Of a stretch of 64,000 nucleotides of DNA, positions 1 to 11,699 are shown piece after piece (positions within the stretch are counted from its first letter, which is position 1; each line of letters starts with the position of its first letter). Location: NCBI GenBank assembly GCA_030295235.1, contig AP026147.1, positions 1 to 64,000 of the forward strand. Direction: 5' to 3'. The position numbers were made by a program, and so were the translations under genes. The stretch comes from Fistulifera solaris. Its lineage: Eukaryota; Bacillariophyta; Bacillariophyceae; Naviculales; Stauroneidaceae. The notes beneath the pieces were generated by a model that had not been told where the DNA came from, did no database searches, and saw nothing but the letters and a program-made list of their open reading frames with translations.

Positions 1-237
1 CCCTAACCCTAACCCTAACCCTAACCTCCTAACTCCTAACCCCAACCCCAACCCCAACCCTAACCCTAACCCTAACCCTAACCCTAACCCTAACCCTAAC
101 CCTAACCCTAACCCTAACCCTAACCCTAACCCTAACCCTAACCCTAACCCTAACCCTAACCCTAACCCTAACCCTAACCCTAACCCTAACCCTAACCCTA
201 ACCCTAACCCTAACCCTAACCCTAACCCTAACCCTAA
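1..237. repeat. Telomere repeat array, CCCTAA on this strand
   Basis: About 34 units of CCCTAA (TTAGGG on the other strand) mark a chromosome end at base 1. Four perfect units are followed at about 25-57 by variants (CCTCCTAA, CTCCTAA, three CCCCAA), then perfect units to 237, where unique sequence begins abruptly. Confidence 0.98.
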
Positions 238-341
238 GCCATCTGATTCAGATTTAGAGTTGTGGCCTGGTCTGTCGGCCGAATGATTAAATTGGATTCG
301 CGTTGAGCGCCGATGCTGGTAAATTTGTTCTTTCTTGGGAT

Positions 342-2049
342 TTAGTCAAGTGTTCTTGGTTGGCAGCGCTGTCGTATGACTGTTGTGTTGTTATGATCAC
401 TGGTGCTGGGCTGTGGTGTTTTGTGTAACTGCTTGGAAGACGCTGTTGGAGGCGCTTCGCTTTTCTCTTCCACATCGCGGTGGTGTCTTAATATGTTTGC
501 CCGGTGATTTACCAACCAGGAAGTGAGGTGGTTGTTGTCCATTAGAAGTCTCTGCCGCAAGGGCCGAAAACGGGTATTTGATATCGCATTGTTCCTGGAG
601 GTCGATAGTGCAATGACTGTTTGTTTCAAGTGGTATCGCTCCGCTTGTTCTGCAGCTGTTTTCTTGGAAGTGTCGACTAGACTTGACCGTATTTTCCATG
701 CTTCGTTGGTCTCTATTATGATATACCTGCTGAGTTTCTTTGCCCATGTTCTACCGTTGTTTGAGTGAGTGAGTTCGCTCAAGGTTTTGAGATGGTTCGC
801 CACTTGTTCATCCCACTCCTGCGGGATCAGGCCTTTCATCCATAGGTCTACGCTTGTTGTTGTCCAGAGTCCCGCTGAACCAGTCCTTGATACTTTTTTT
901 GGATCTCTCTACTCAGCCTCGACTACGGTTGTTTTCTCCTCAGCATATCAAGTAATCCGTCTATGAAGCGATGTCTCCAGTCGCTAAGTGCTGGACACCG
1001 CAGAACATGGTCAAAACATTCGTTTTTTTGCCGGGCAGTGGGGGCAGCGGGGTGATGAGATTTCTTTGCATTTGTGTCGCCTCTCATTTGTTGGGATCCA
1101 ATTGCTGAGTCAAGCTTCGCCGCAAAAAGCTTTAAGCTTAAAGGGCAATTTCTGTCGAAGCTAGTCGGTATGCAGTCCAATGCAGTGCGTTGTACTCGCC
1201 TTTTGTAATGTTCAATTTTTCTCGAATATATTTCAGTCCTTTTTCTCTTCCTGCTTGAGCTTTGAGTTCGCTGGAGTACTGGCTAGTCAACAGTTCATTA
1301 TCAAGTAGTATGTACGCGAAGTCCCCAAGTGGTATCGGAACGGAGGTTATGGTTCGTTGCTGGAGCGCCATTGTTGCCAGTTTGTCAGCCCTCGACATTT
1401 AGTTGTGAGACCCAGGATAGGTTTTCGAGGGCGCTGTTGTCGCCTTGGTGTCCATGAACATGTTCGCGGCGTAATATTTGGTATGTTTCGGTATTGTTGT
1501 ATAGTCAGTTGAATCACGCCCATATCTGGATGGAGTTGGTCATGGGAATTCGGTATTTCGATCTGCTTGATGTACCTTTTCTTTCTTTAGAAGCGCTTCG
1601 TTATCACACGCAGTTTTCCAAAGAGTGCCGTCGCCGTATTTTAGTTGATAAAAATCGGTGTAGTGGCGAAGGAATGTGAATGCCGCTAATCTTCCTGTGA
1701 GGGCCTCGGGCGCGATACGATGTCATGGGTCGGCCTTGTGCCGCACCCCATCCACGCCACAAAATTTCAATGTCGCTTTGCGATTACCCATCCAAATCCG
1801 CCTTTCGGCTATGCACCCTCCATCCGAGACGATATATAGCTGACGCATCTTTGTCAAGAACTGCTTCGAATAGGGCCTCGCTTTCTGGAGACTCCTTTGT
1901 GTAACGTGAATAGGTCTTGCTCCCATTTTTCGAGTGATTTTGTATATTCTTTCCATGTTCGTAATAATCGCTTTCTCCGGTGGCTTTATTTTGTGTTGAG
2001 GGATCATGTAATCAAATCGCTCTTCTTGTCGAGGCTCCCGCGGGCACAA
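342..2049 (-). mobile_element. Remains of a non-LTR (LINE-like) retrotransposon, 3' part
   Basis: Read on the minus strand from 2049 to 342, the pieces come in the order expected for the C-terminal part of a LINE-type polyprotein. First is an RNase H-like segment with IVSDGG followed by a Trp-Met-Gly stretch (about 1850-1780). Next is a segment with LLDNELLTSQYSSELKAQAG (about 1310-1250) like the second half of RNase H. Then a Cys/His motif EC-x-DH-x-LRCP (about 1020-980), common at the end of such elements, and a Trp-rich tail. No reverse transcriptase core is present. The copy is broken across several frames and is not functional. LINE assignment rests on motif order only; another RNase H-bearing element is possible. 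Confidence 0.6.
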
Positions 2050-2840
2050 ATACCTCTGGCGCTGTGTCGCCTAAGTTCAGGTCAGGTTCGTTGCGATTCA
2101 ATCCGTTGTTTGAGTGATCAGGAAATGGATAACATGTCCATTGATTGCGGTTTCGTTCGTGATAGTTGTTGCTCAGTAATGTCGTGAAACTAAATTATTT
2201 CTGTTTTAAATGAGGGCTTCTTCGTTAGTCAACTAGATGTCGCTGCGCATTCGCTGGTCGTAGTCCCTGGCTTTGCTATTGAGTTTTCGACTTTCAATCT
2301 GCGATCTTTCAATAAAGTCGAATGGCGATTTTCCATCATCCAGTTCACTTACGCTGCTTTTGCTTTGCTTTCGAAGTAGTGGCCTACAGAACAACCTTCC
2401 CGCCAACGGTTTTATGTTTTGATCGTATGAAGAAATTCATTCTTGGGCTTAGTCATCAGCATAAATGAGTGTTCCTTACTAAGATAGCTAGTATAATGAA
2501 GGACAGTCACTGTCCCTTTTTATTGGCATTGCTTTGCTCATCGATTATTACTACGTTGTTATGTTGTGTTCCAATCGACCACCGACTTCACAAAAAAATG
2601 GAGATGTGTGCATGGTATTGATGTGTTCAGAAATCCGGCTGGCGCCGGCCAGCCGGCTGCTTTTATATGGGTGGCGGAAAGACCGTAGGTGCTTTTTAAC
2701 CTGCTCGTTCAGTAGACCTATCAGGCTATCAGGAGATTTTTTTTATCTATCTATTTATAATAGCTGCTGTGTCCGCGGTGTGTGTCACGTAACGTGAACG
2801 CTGGTCCTGGGTGTCCGAATCACGGGTGTGACGCTATCCC
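2050..2840. other. Subtelomeric stretch without a recognisable gene
   Basis: No open frame here has recognisable motifs. The stretch follows the 5' side of the retroelement remains and may hold more of it in a form too decayed to recognise. Confidence 0.5.
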
Positions 2841-2935
2841 CGGGGATCGAGCCCCCCGCTTGCGGGAAGGGCGAGAACGAAAAAAGTCACTGCGGGGCTA
2901 GACGCCGAAGGCGTGCTAGTTAAAATAAAAAATAA
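2841..2935. repeat. Dispersed GC-rich palindromic repeat, copy 1
   Basis: Shares with 38921-39018 the string CCCCCGCTTGCGGGAAGGGC, then an A-rich linker ending GAAAAAAG, then a GCTAG core and a switch into AT-rich sequence with AATAA. Each copy contains small inverted repeats: CCCGC/GCGGG, and here ACGCC-GAA-GGCGT. The two copies differ mainly in the second hairpin. The size and structure suggest a tiny non-autonomous element or a mobile hairpin; no target duplication is seen. Confidence 0.6.
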
Positions 2936-3304
2936 ACTTTGTCCCTGCCCATCGGATTGTTTATTTCCCGGCACGGGCGTTGAATTATCCCCGAAAGGGA
3001 CTTGGCGCCAAGCACGCCGGTAACTTTAGAGTAGTAAATATCTACATTCCGGACAGGCGAAATAGCCGTTGCTCTATGTATGAAACTGGATCAGACCTGC
3101 GATAGTACATTTGAGTACCGTGAAAAGCGTTTAGACTCGTCCGATGTCTCAACGGCTCTGTTGTGGATTATCTGGTCGCTAAAAGCCTCAACCTGTTTTC
3201 CTGCAAGCAGACTGCACACTAACTTACAAACAGCAACACAAGAAACTTCTATGTGCACAATACCCTGGTAATTTACAATACATGTGCTACAAGAAATCCC
3301 CCAG

Positions 3305-3920
3305 CAAGTTATCGCGGACTCGCGATAAATATCCGAGCTCGCGATAATTATCGCGGATATTTATCGCTTATCCCGGATATTTATCCCCGACACGCGATAT
3401 TTCTTTTGAATTCCAAATTCCATGGTGGAACTTTTGCCTCTTGCCCTCGGGGAATTGAAACTCGGGCGCGACAGAACGCATTAGGGCTCTGTGAATACAA
3501 AGTTGCCTAGAAAAAACAAAAAACAAAGACGCTAATACTTATACGGAGTACATCCGATCAAGCACTTTCAAATCGCTCGCTCTTGTTCTTGTTATTCATC
3601 TGAAAAAGCTCCTACCGCCCAAGAAAAATCACCGGCAACAATCTTAGGCGCCTCGGTCAATCATTAGATATACTTTTGGCGCACAGACATGACAAGGTGA
3701 TGCTCGTGTTGCAGTTGTTATTGAGACGAAGTACCGAAGTACGCAGTCGTTTGATAACCTTATTGCAGAACGTTTAAGGTTGCGAGGGCCTTGATTGGCG
3801 ATGGAATTTTATGCAGCGTCAGACGGAATCTTACTTATCATCTCCGGGCGATAATTATCGCGGATAATTATCGCGTATCCGCGATAAATATCCCCGATCT
3901 GGGATAATTATCGCCAATTG
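3305..3920. repeat. Palindrome clusters built from GCGATAATTATCGC-type words
   Basis: Two dense clusters, 3309-3400 and 3845-3917, are made of self-complementary words such as GCGATAATTATCGC, GCGATAAATATCC and GGATATTTATC, separated by about 440 bp of ordinary sequence. A weaker third cluster with GCGATAATTTAACGCC lies near 4230-4270. They could be long imperfect terminal inverted repeats of a small element, or an array of binding sites. No coding capacity is seen between them. Confidence 0.55.
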
Positions 3921-4779
3921 GGGATTTTTAACGCCGCTGCCGAGAAACATCGCTTGAAAGACATTCATATTTTTCAGTTACGTCAAAGTGATCTATTCCT
4001 AAATTCTGAAAATCGCTAAAATACCAAAAATCGAAGCTCTTTGGGCCATTTTTACTAAATACTATTTATCAGACATACGTATAAGTCTTTTTCTTCCTAG
4101 ATGTTTTTCGTCTATTTGATTTGCGTCGTATCGGCTACCAAGAGCTACAGACTGTTGATAGTATTTTCCCCGTTGCTGTTCGCCAGATAAGGATGTAGTG
4201 TTGAAAGGTCAGTCCGACGACGGTGAATGCCGGATAATCGTCTTCGCGATAATTTAACGCCGTGCCCCGTATCCGTAATCCGTAATTATTTAAGTATAAT
4301 ACCAGTAAGACTCAATCACCTTTTTTGGTATGGGATAATGGCCAGTCAGAAATTTGAGATACTGCGTGTCAACGGAAAGTTTGAATTATTTATTTAGATG
4401 CACGCATAGGTGAGGTGAACGCACCCAACACTTCACACTTGCACCATTTTCGTTGTTAATATTCTAGTCGTTGCGTTGATCTTTCATGAAAATCCTATTT
4501 CAACAACAAGCCCTTGTTTTCAGACTACTATTTTGAAGCAATGTGGAAACGTTATCTAATGTTGTCTGTTTTTTGTATTCATAGCTTGCTGGGGGAATCT
4601 CGGAGACGTGAAAGTATCGAATCAATATCGCCGGCAACAATAAACACTGAAGCGCGAGAATTATTCAGCTTTTTATCGTTGCTGTTCTCCGGTACGTCTC
4701 TTTTGAATATAAATTCAATAAGACTAACTTTTCACTTACCCCAGCGGTTTCTTCCTCTTCGCCCAATAACTTCATTTTG
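3921..4779. other. AT-rich intergenic region
   Basis: No gene is recognised. It contains the weak third palindrome cluster near 4250. An open stretch at about 4541-4780 has no recognisable features and is not called. Confidence 0.5.
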
Positions 4780-5253
4780 ATGGACAGTGCAAGCGCCGTG
4801 TCCGAAACACGGACCATTGTCGCATCATTGTCATCACGAAGATGATCATCACGACAATTTTCCAGCGAGTAGCGAAAGTGACAATCAGCAAACTGAAGAC
4901 GACGACGCAACGGGAGGCGACGATTTTAACTGGAATGATGCGGATTCTAATGAATATGATTTCGGGCAATATTCGGAAGAAGTATCGACAGGATCGTCGA
5001 TCGGGCCGACAGATTCGGCGGATAATTTCTCACTTTGATGCTTTTAGCCGCGGGTGCGGCTGCCGTTGTAGCTTTTGCTACAGTTATGTTGGGATTGAGA
5101 ACACCACCAACAAAAGCACATCCGTTGTCGGGCTCGGTGGCACGACGCATGGAACTCTTTGGGAATTTTGCCGATGCTGCTTTATGCTCGACGGATCGTC
5201 CCGATCGTGTTGTCGAGATGACGGCTTCTACTGACGACTACCGTGTCGTATGA
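4780..5253 (+). CDS. Small acidic single-pass membrane protein, unknown function
   Basis: The protein is not recognised. The inferred product is about 157 residues. An N-terminal half rich in His and Asp/Glu is followed by one hydrophobic segment (from about residue 88, MLLAAGAAAVVAFATVMLGL) and a short polar tail. The frame is closed at two short runs: AAA at 4805-4807 appears one A too long and TTT at 5034-5036 one T too short. With both allowed for, ATG 4780 opens one continuous frame to the TGA at 5251-5253. The joined frames make a coherent topology, with the acidic part running straight into the membrane segment. There is no homologue in the window to confirm this. The alternative is a shorter protein from ATG 5038 that starts at the membrane segment. 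Confidence 0.45.
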
Positions 5254-5430
5254 TAAGAAACACAGACCGATTGACCCGATCGTAATGTCAAATAAGTACT
5301 GACGACTACCATGTTGTATAGCGAAAGAAACAGCATTGCAGAAAAATAATTGTTTTGCTGCAGATGGGCGATGGGAATATATTGTATCAGTTTTAATTGA
5401 ATCTTGTTAATAGTTATTGTCTTAGACTTT

Positions 5431-6853
5431 TTATTGAATGGACACCTCATTATTTGACGGCGGCAGCGAAAGTATACGCAAACAGTGCTCATGATCCATT
5501 TTATGACCCCAACCACCAGATACTTGTTTCGGTCGAACGGTATGATTCACGCGGACGGGTCCATACACGGCCGTCGCATGAAACACCGATAACGGCGCAG
5601 TAGGTGTTCCCATCAGTATGTGTTCGTGCATACCTCTATCTAAACCAATGTGACGAACTTGACTACGACTGGGAAAGAGCATGACATGCGGCAAGCTCTC
5701 TTGCAGTGTCAACTGCACCAGGGTCCAATCCCAATTGGATTCGTCCATCGTGCAGTAATCTGGTGCAGCACGAACAATTGCTTGATAGATGTCACGATGC
5801 ATCGTCATGGGACCGGTTTGAAAAGCGTGTGCATAAAACAAATGATCGGGCAAAACAACGGGCTCTTCGGCTATGCCACCATTGGTCGGGTCCAGAGCGA
5901 CACCCAGAAACGGCGTTTCGACCGAGTATTCCTCAATGGCTTGCATTCCTTGTTGAATCGTTTCATAGACGGTCGGCGCCACAATGTAATCTTCCTCCAG
6001 GAAAAAGAAGGTATCGTATTTGTTGAGTGTCTCGCTGGTGAAAGTTTCTTGCAGCAACCACGTGAAATGATGCTTGCAGCATGTAATTTCCGCTGTACGT
6101 AGATTGCCGTATGAATCTCCAAGGTCCGGCGTCGTCACTTTCATCGGAAAATCGTTGGGATGATCGGCGCACGCGTACGGATGAATCCAAACTTGCAGCA
6201 ACGGGAACTCTGTTCGCAGGCTCTCCAAATATTGCAATACATCTTCAATGTGTCCATCCACCGAAACAATGAGCGGAACCGTCCGCCGTGGGAAATCCGA
6301 TTCCATTAACGAAGCGATTGATTGTTGTAAGTACTCCAGCCGATTGTAAGCCATTACTACAAAGGGTACCGGAACAGAAGACGCCATGTCAAAGGATTTC
6401 GAAATAGGCCGTTGTTTGTAGGGTAATGCCGGACGATGTGCCCGTATGAAATCCAATTGCTCTTGAATGGCTGTGCCATTTGTGATCGACAATGGTAAGA
6501 TACTGCTTTTCAGTTTGGATGGTGACTTTTTTGGTGGCGCTGGTTGCAGTTGAGGTGCCGTTGGTGACGTGAACTGTTTTGTGGTGGATGTCGTCGGCGA
6601 TGCAACACTCGATACAGGGGGGAGCATATAACCGAAGCTGTCTTGTCGTAGAGGACGATGGAACTGAGACCAGATACATTAGCAGTATTGAAAGACTTCC
6701 GAAAACAGAGAGTGAAACGGTCAGAATGTGGCCGTAGGTGATTCGCATTCTCGGTTTTTGAACTCGTTTTCGTCGCAACGTCGGATGGCTGTTACCGTTG
6801 TTGCCGTCTCCACTTTGTGAATGAGAGCAGCTGCGTCTCTTCGGGAAATCCAT
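5431..6853 (-). CDS. MGAT2: Alpha-1,6-mannosyl-glycoprotein 2-beta-N-acetylglucosaminyltransferase (GnT-II, family GT16)
   Basis: Golgi enzyme that adds the second GlcNAc to the alpha-1,6 mannose arm of N-glycans. The catalytic domain shows the family marks: VPFVVMAYNRLEYLQQS at its start, IVSVDGH, the metal-binding FFFLEEDYIVAP, the MGAT2-type NWDWTL, and a late HIGLDRGMHEH. A membrane anchor expected for a type II Golgi enzyme (about 23 hydrophobic residues after a basic tail RRKRVQKPRMR) lies upstream in another frame, starting at ATG 6853. The two frames meet at a run of six G on the plus strand (6617-6622), and one fewer base gives a continuous protein of about 473 residues. An unusually placed short intron is the alternative. 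The gene is divergent from the phosphatase gene that starts at 7277. Confidence 0.88.
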
Positions 6854-7276
6854 TTTGATAGTTGAATGAGTTCTTGTCAAAAGGCCGCTATCGTTGATTG
6901 GTTTAAGATTATCGAAACGACATGCGAAAGTATCGATTGATGGGTCGTTTTGGCAAAAATGATTTTGTTGTGCGCGAGTTTTGTGAGATCGCTCAAAACA
7001 TCGCGCGGACGTTTGCGAGAGGTTTTTGCTCTTAAGAAACTAATACCGTTCTCGAACTGTGTCTCCGTGTTGCTTAATGAGGGAAACTCTTCGTAGTACA
7101 TTTCATGTCACTCACGTAACTCACGTATTCACACGGTACTGAAATGTCCTCCTTATTTTTCCCCGTCGGTTTTCGTCACGGACCAAAAAATCACAAGACC
7201 GATGATCGACTTCAAACACAACAGCAACAGCCACTCAAAGAGTCGACCGCTAAACTAAGCATTTACTGTGCAAAAT
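6854..7276. promoter_or_regulatory. Shared divergent intergenic region
   Basis: About 420 bp between the start codons of the leftward GnT-II gene and the rightward phosphatase gene, so it must hold both promoters. No TATA box or other defined element could be assigned. Confidence 0.4.
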
Positions 7277-9963
7277 ATGAGTGCCACAGACGATCCTTTG
7301 CAAGCCGCGCTGGATGAAGCGGCATCGTTAATGAACGAACTCGAGCAAGACGTCGTCGATGTATCGTTAACTGAAGAGAGTGCGGATTTGCATCCGTTGC
7401 ACGATCATTTCTTGTCGGCGCCCCCTCCTCCGCCAACTGTATCAAATACTTCTACAACAGAAGAAATCACTCCGGTCATGAGTCCTTCCCTGCCTCAAAA
7501 TCCTACTCAACAGATGCAACAACCGATTCTACCGCAGCCACCGCAGCAACAATCGTTACCGCCGCAGCAAATGCAATATATGCCTCAACAGCAGCACTTA
7601 CAATCGCAACGACCTTTACAGCCCGTGCAGTATCCTCCTGCTTCAACTCCTTCGACAGCTACAAGTACGGCCCAGCGCATCATTTCCGCCGATACGTGGA
7701 AGATGCAAACGCGTCAATTTGCTAGTAATATTGCGACTATGGCACAACGAGGACTTCAGCAGGTACAAGAGCATTCGAACTTCGTACCGACGCCTTCTGG
7801 ATTGCATGTTTCTTCGCCGTCACATCAGAATCATCCTGCGGCTACCATGATTACTCCTTTATCGCATATGACGAATAGCGGTACGAATAGTCATTTGATG
7901 AATCAACCCATGCTGATGACGCCCAATCGGACAGTTGCTCCCGAACCCACCCCAGTTAATCCGGAGCAACAACAGCTACTATTACAAACGCATGTGGGAG
8001 ATTTGATGCAAGGCGAAAAGATTATTCTGTTTGTTTCCAATTTACCACATGTGTCCGATTCAAGAGGTGTCGTTTCGTCGGGGGTCGCGTGGTGCGGTGT
8101 AGTCACCTATTACCGACTCTTATTGTTTCCACTCGCACCGGATGTGTCTCGATCTACATCGTCTGGCTTGCAGAGTTTGCATCCGTCGTGTCTGCCCGCT
8201 CTGACTCCGCCACGATCGGAATTATTACAATTGCCATTGACTTGCATTGAAAAGATTGAGAAATCTACCATGACGGCTCAACAGCAAATGCTCTTTCTTA
8301 CCGTCACTTCGAAATTGAGTGGTTATTGGATTCGACTGGCGTGTCCTACCTTTATGGAAACACAAAAGGTGGCCGAATCGTTGGAAACGTACGCTTTTCC
8401 GGGAAGACGAAATTTGGGATACCTGTTTGCGTTTGAATGCCAGCGGGAGGCTGTTATGCAGAGCCTCGTTCAAGATGAGCAAGGACAAAAGCGTGTGACT
8501 TTAGAACCAACACCCAAACGATTTGATGCCGTGGTAGAATATACACGTTTGTTGGGATCGTCGCTGCATGCGGCGTGGAAGATATGGACGCAATGCAATG
8601 CACAATACCAGCTTTGTCCTTCGTATCCCAATGTTGTGGTAGGGCCATCATCACTGGATGAATTGGATGTTATGGTACGACAGTGTGCGGCATTCCGAAG
8701 TGAATATCGGTGGCCGGCGTTGACCTGGGGAAATTCACGGGATGGTGCATCGATTTGGCGTTGTGCGCAACCAAAAATGGGGTTGCAAGGAAATCGCAGT
8801 TCCGCCGATGAGTATTTTTTGCAGCAAATAATGGAACAAGCGGGACGGATCAATCAACAAGCACCGTCATTGATTCAATGGTCGCGGACAGATTTGCAAG
8901 CTTTGACGGGATCGAGTGATCTTTCGAATTGGTACCCGGAGGGACAACTGAAGTTGCTTGATTTGCGCCCACGTGCTTCGGCCATGGCGAACCGAACGGC
9001 GGGATATGGGTACGAGAATACATCGTACTATCCCGGAACGACGTTGCAGTTCTGTAATATTGGAAACATCCATGCCGTTCGGGACGCGTATCAGAAGATA
9101 TCGGCAGTAGCTTTGCAAGCATCCGATTTGCAGTGGCAAAGTGCTATTGATGATTCCAAATGGTTGTCGTCCATACGTTTGATTTGGGCGGCCGCATGGG
9201 AAACTGCCTTTTGGGTTCATGTGCATCGCATGCCGGTCTTATTGCACTGCTCGCACGGTTGGGATCGCACTTCACAGGTGGCTGCGTTGGCACAATTATT
9301 GCTGGATGGTCATTATCGAACTCGAAAAGGATTCGCCACGCTTGTCGAGAAAGATTTTCACGCGTTTGGACATCCTTTTCACACGAGATGTGCGCACGGC
9401 GAGGGCGGGAATGAGCAGTCAGTTGACGAAGGTCAAGTGTCTCCCATCTTTTGCAGTTTTTGGATGGCGTTTACCAACTTGTACGCTTGTATCCCGATGC
9501 TTTTGAGTTTACCACGAAGTATTTGTTGGAGCTATCGAATCACATCTATTCATGTCGATTCGGAACATTTCTTTGTGACACGGAGCGAGAGCGAGAAGTT
9601 GCAGCCAATTTGCGACAACGGACACAAAGCGTGTGGGACGCTTTAGAAGCGCGTCCCGACCTGTGCAATGAGAAGTTCCAGGACAGCGATGGCGTTTTGT
9701 TGATACCACTTCCCTTATTGGTTCGTAGCATAACTTTATGGAACGATCGACACGCGTTACATGGCCCGAAACCGGTTCTGCGGGCTCTTCCTAACGAACT
9801 GGAGCAAGAAATGTGGCGGAGACTTTTATGCGGCGAAGCAGTGGAAGGACAGAAATTCCAGGAAGAAGACTCGCCGAAGAAAGTTGATTCAGCGGAGGAT
9901 GAAAAGGGAGGTCCCACTGATACCGCAATTTTGTCCGCAACTTCATTCACCATCGATGACTAG
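7277..9963 (+). CDS. Myotubularin-like phosphoinositide phosphatase
   Basis: Myotubularins remove the 3-phosphate of PI3P and PI(3,5)P2 on endosomal membranes. The inferred protein is about 895 residues: a Gln/Pro-rich, probably disordered N-terminal 250 residues, a PH-GRAM-like part, then the myotubularin catalytic domain with WRCAQPKMGLQGNRS and the active-site loop HCSHGWDRT, followed by VEKDFHAFGHPF and TRCAHG. The loop keeps the CX5R Cys and Arg, but has His where active members usually have Asp (CSDGWDRT), so activity is uncertain. The conserved run SPIF-LQFLDGV is split at TTTT 9449-9452, where one T seems missing; the C-terminal 170 residues continue in the next frame. TTTTGCAG there also looks like a splice acceptor, but splicing would cut conserved residues. 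ATG 7277 is the first in frame. Confidence 0.82.
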
Positions 9964-10042
9964 TTGCGTAACGATTGGTACATGACACACTCTTAACGTC
10001 GTATCCATAGACAGTTATAAATGATAAATTATCATGGCACGT

Positions 10043-11260
10043 TCAATGTTTGTGCGCTAGTTCTTGCTCGTCCCGAAACGCTTGTAAAATATAGCGCCCC
10101 GCTGATTGTGTTTCCTCCTGTTGATTTTTACAAGGATCCATCATCCAATCTTTCACGTAAGAAGAGAAATGTGGAAGTCTAACAATGTGACTCGATTCCG
10201 GTGCGGCTAGAAAGTAGTTACGAATCCATACCGACGAACTTCTCGCTAAGCGCATGAGTTCAAAGCGCACACGACGATGCTCACAAATATTTATTCGCGT
10301 TACGTCACTTGATGCGCTATTTGTCAACGATGAAGGTCGCTTTTGTTGATTGAGTATCGGAATCTTTGAAGACAACGGCGTCGATAAGCCGAGAAAATCA
10401 GTCAACGCCTGTGACACCAGCCCCGGATGATCCTCTAATTCCCTAATCTCATAAATGAAAATTGGATTGGAGACGCGTATTGTTGATTCTTCGATAGCGG
10501 TAGTAGTATTTGGTGGCTCTAAATGAGCCCCTCGATACATGCGTCGTTCGAATTCTGTCACAATGTGAGGCTGCTTCGTTTTTCCCAATTGCCGCAAAAA
10601 CAAGGCAAACTCTCCCTTGTATGTACAAGTATTCCGCGCCGAAGCCACACAGGCTCCAACCAATTCATCCGGAGGCGGCAAAGTAGTCCTCGAAAGAGGC
10701 GAACGTTGTTGTTGTAGCCGGAAATTGTACAAACTTGCAAACCAATAAACGGGATGTCGAACACCGACGATCAACTTGGCGTGAGGAAAATACTGAGTGA
10801 GATATTGTAAAACGTGCGGTAATGTCACGTCGACCGGTGATTTGTAGCCTTTGAGTTTATTGGAAGGCAACTGCGTGAGCTTTTCGATCAGTTGGTCGGG
10901 CTGATGATGCATGAGGTCAAAATTTTCGACAGGTAAAACGGCAATCTCGGGATGCGTTTGCAACCATTTCAAGACGGACGTCGTTCCGCATTTTCCGAAT
11001 CCTATAATAGCGAATTGTAGTAAATGATCCGTGTGATTGTTAAATGATTTGTTGATGATTTTGTTGTTTTGACGAGAAAGATATTTATCATGGGCTGGAG
11101 AATGCCGTTCACTCGACACACGATACAGGAAAAGGGAATTGAGAAAGAAGGACGAGAATAACAGACATGCGGTAAAGAGACTAAAAAGAACAGTCCTAGG
11201 AAGACGTTCGGGTCGTCGTCTTATTCTACTTGTTGTTTTCAATCGTTCACACAACATCAT
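10043..11260 (-). CDS. Golgi-type sulfotransferase, type II membrane protein
   Basis: Probably transfers sulfate from PAPS to a carbohydrate in the Golgi lumen. It has 405 residues. A basic cytoplasmic tail (RIRRRPERLPR) is followed by one membrane segment (about residues 24-48). The 5'-phosphosulfate loop reads FGKCGTTSVLKWLQTHPEI (from about residue 92) and the 3'-phosphate-binding strand VGVRHPVYWFASLYNFR follows (about 165-182). Several NxS/T sites lie in the luminal stem. The acceptor cannot be read from sequence. The gene converges with the phosphatase gene, the stop codons being only about 80 bp apart. Two adjacent ATGs open the frame at 11260. Confidence 0.85.
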   Translation of the reverse strand: MMLCERLKTTSRIRRRPERLPRTVLFSLFTACLLFSSFFLNSLFLYRVSSERHSPAHDKYLSRQNNKIINKSFNNHTDHLLQFAIIGFGKCGTTSVLKWLQTHPEIAVLPVENFDLMHHQPDQLIEKLTQLPSNKLKGYKSPVDVTLPHVLQYLTQYFPHAKLIVGVRHPVYWFASLYNFRLQQQRSPLSRTTLPPPDELVGACVASARNTCTYKGEFALFLRQLGKTKQPHIVTEFERRMYRGAHLEPPNTTTAIEESTIRVSNPIFIYEIRELEDHPGLVSQALTDFLGLSTPLSSKIPILNQQKRPSSLTNSASSDVTRINICEHRRVRFELMRLARSSSVWIRNYFLAAPESSHIVRLPHFSSYVKDWMMDPCKNQQEETQSAGRYILQAFRDEQELAHKH

Positions 11261-11699
11261 TCTTCTTGTTGCGTTATTATTGTTGCTGATCGATCATGAT
11301 TTTGGTTGTCGCATTTTTCATCGATCGTATCATCTCATCTCCATTATACAGGCTATAGTTTTTTTCCACCTACATTACATGCTACAATACATTTTCGACT
11401 TTGTCCTTCTGCGACTCGTACTTGTTTTCGCCTTCTGCAAAGTTTCCTTTGATCGATTATATCGACTATTATTACCGGTACTGTATGCGACCATTATTGA
11501 TTTCCTTTTGTCCGTACGTATTTCATTGTTGACGACTGAGATAATAATTTGCAAGCGCTATACTGCCCTTTCTTGCCGTCTTTTTCTGTTCAAAATTAAT
11601 TCGCTTCTCCGGAGTTCCGAGTGCGAGAAATGATCTTAGATATCTTTTGATGCGCTTGTGAGCGGAAGCCATCATTGATTTTTTGAGTTTGCGTCCAAC
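11261..11699. other. Intergenic region
   Basis: No gene is seen. The plus-strand open frame overlapping the sulfotransferase start is hydrophobic by composition and lacks motifs. Confidence 0.5.

Noticed and set aside
9415-9456. Intron ending at TTTTGCAG in the myotubularin-like gene
   Set aside because: Splicing there would remove the conserved SPIF residues; a one-base error in TTTT keeps the whole family motif.
11139-11633. Long hydrophobic plus-strand open frame
   Set aside because: It overlaps the sulfotransferase gene in antisense, and its hydrophobicity comes from T-rich composition. No motif or paralogue.
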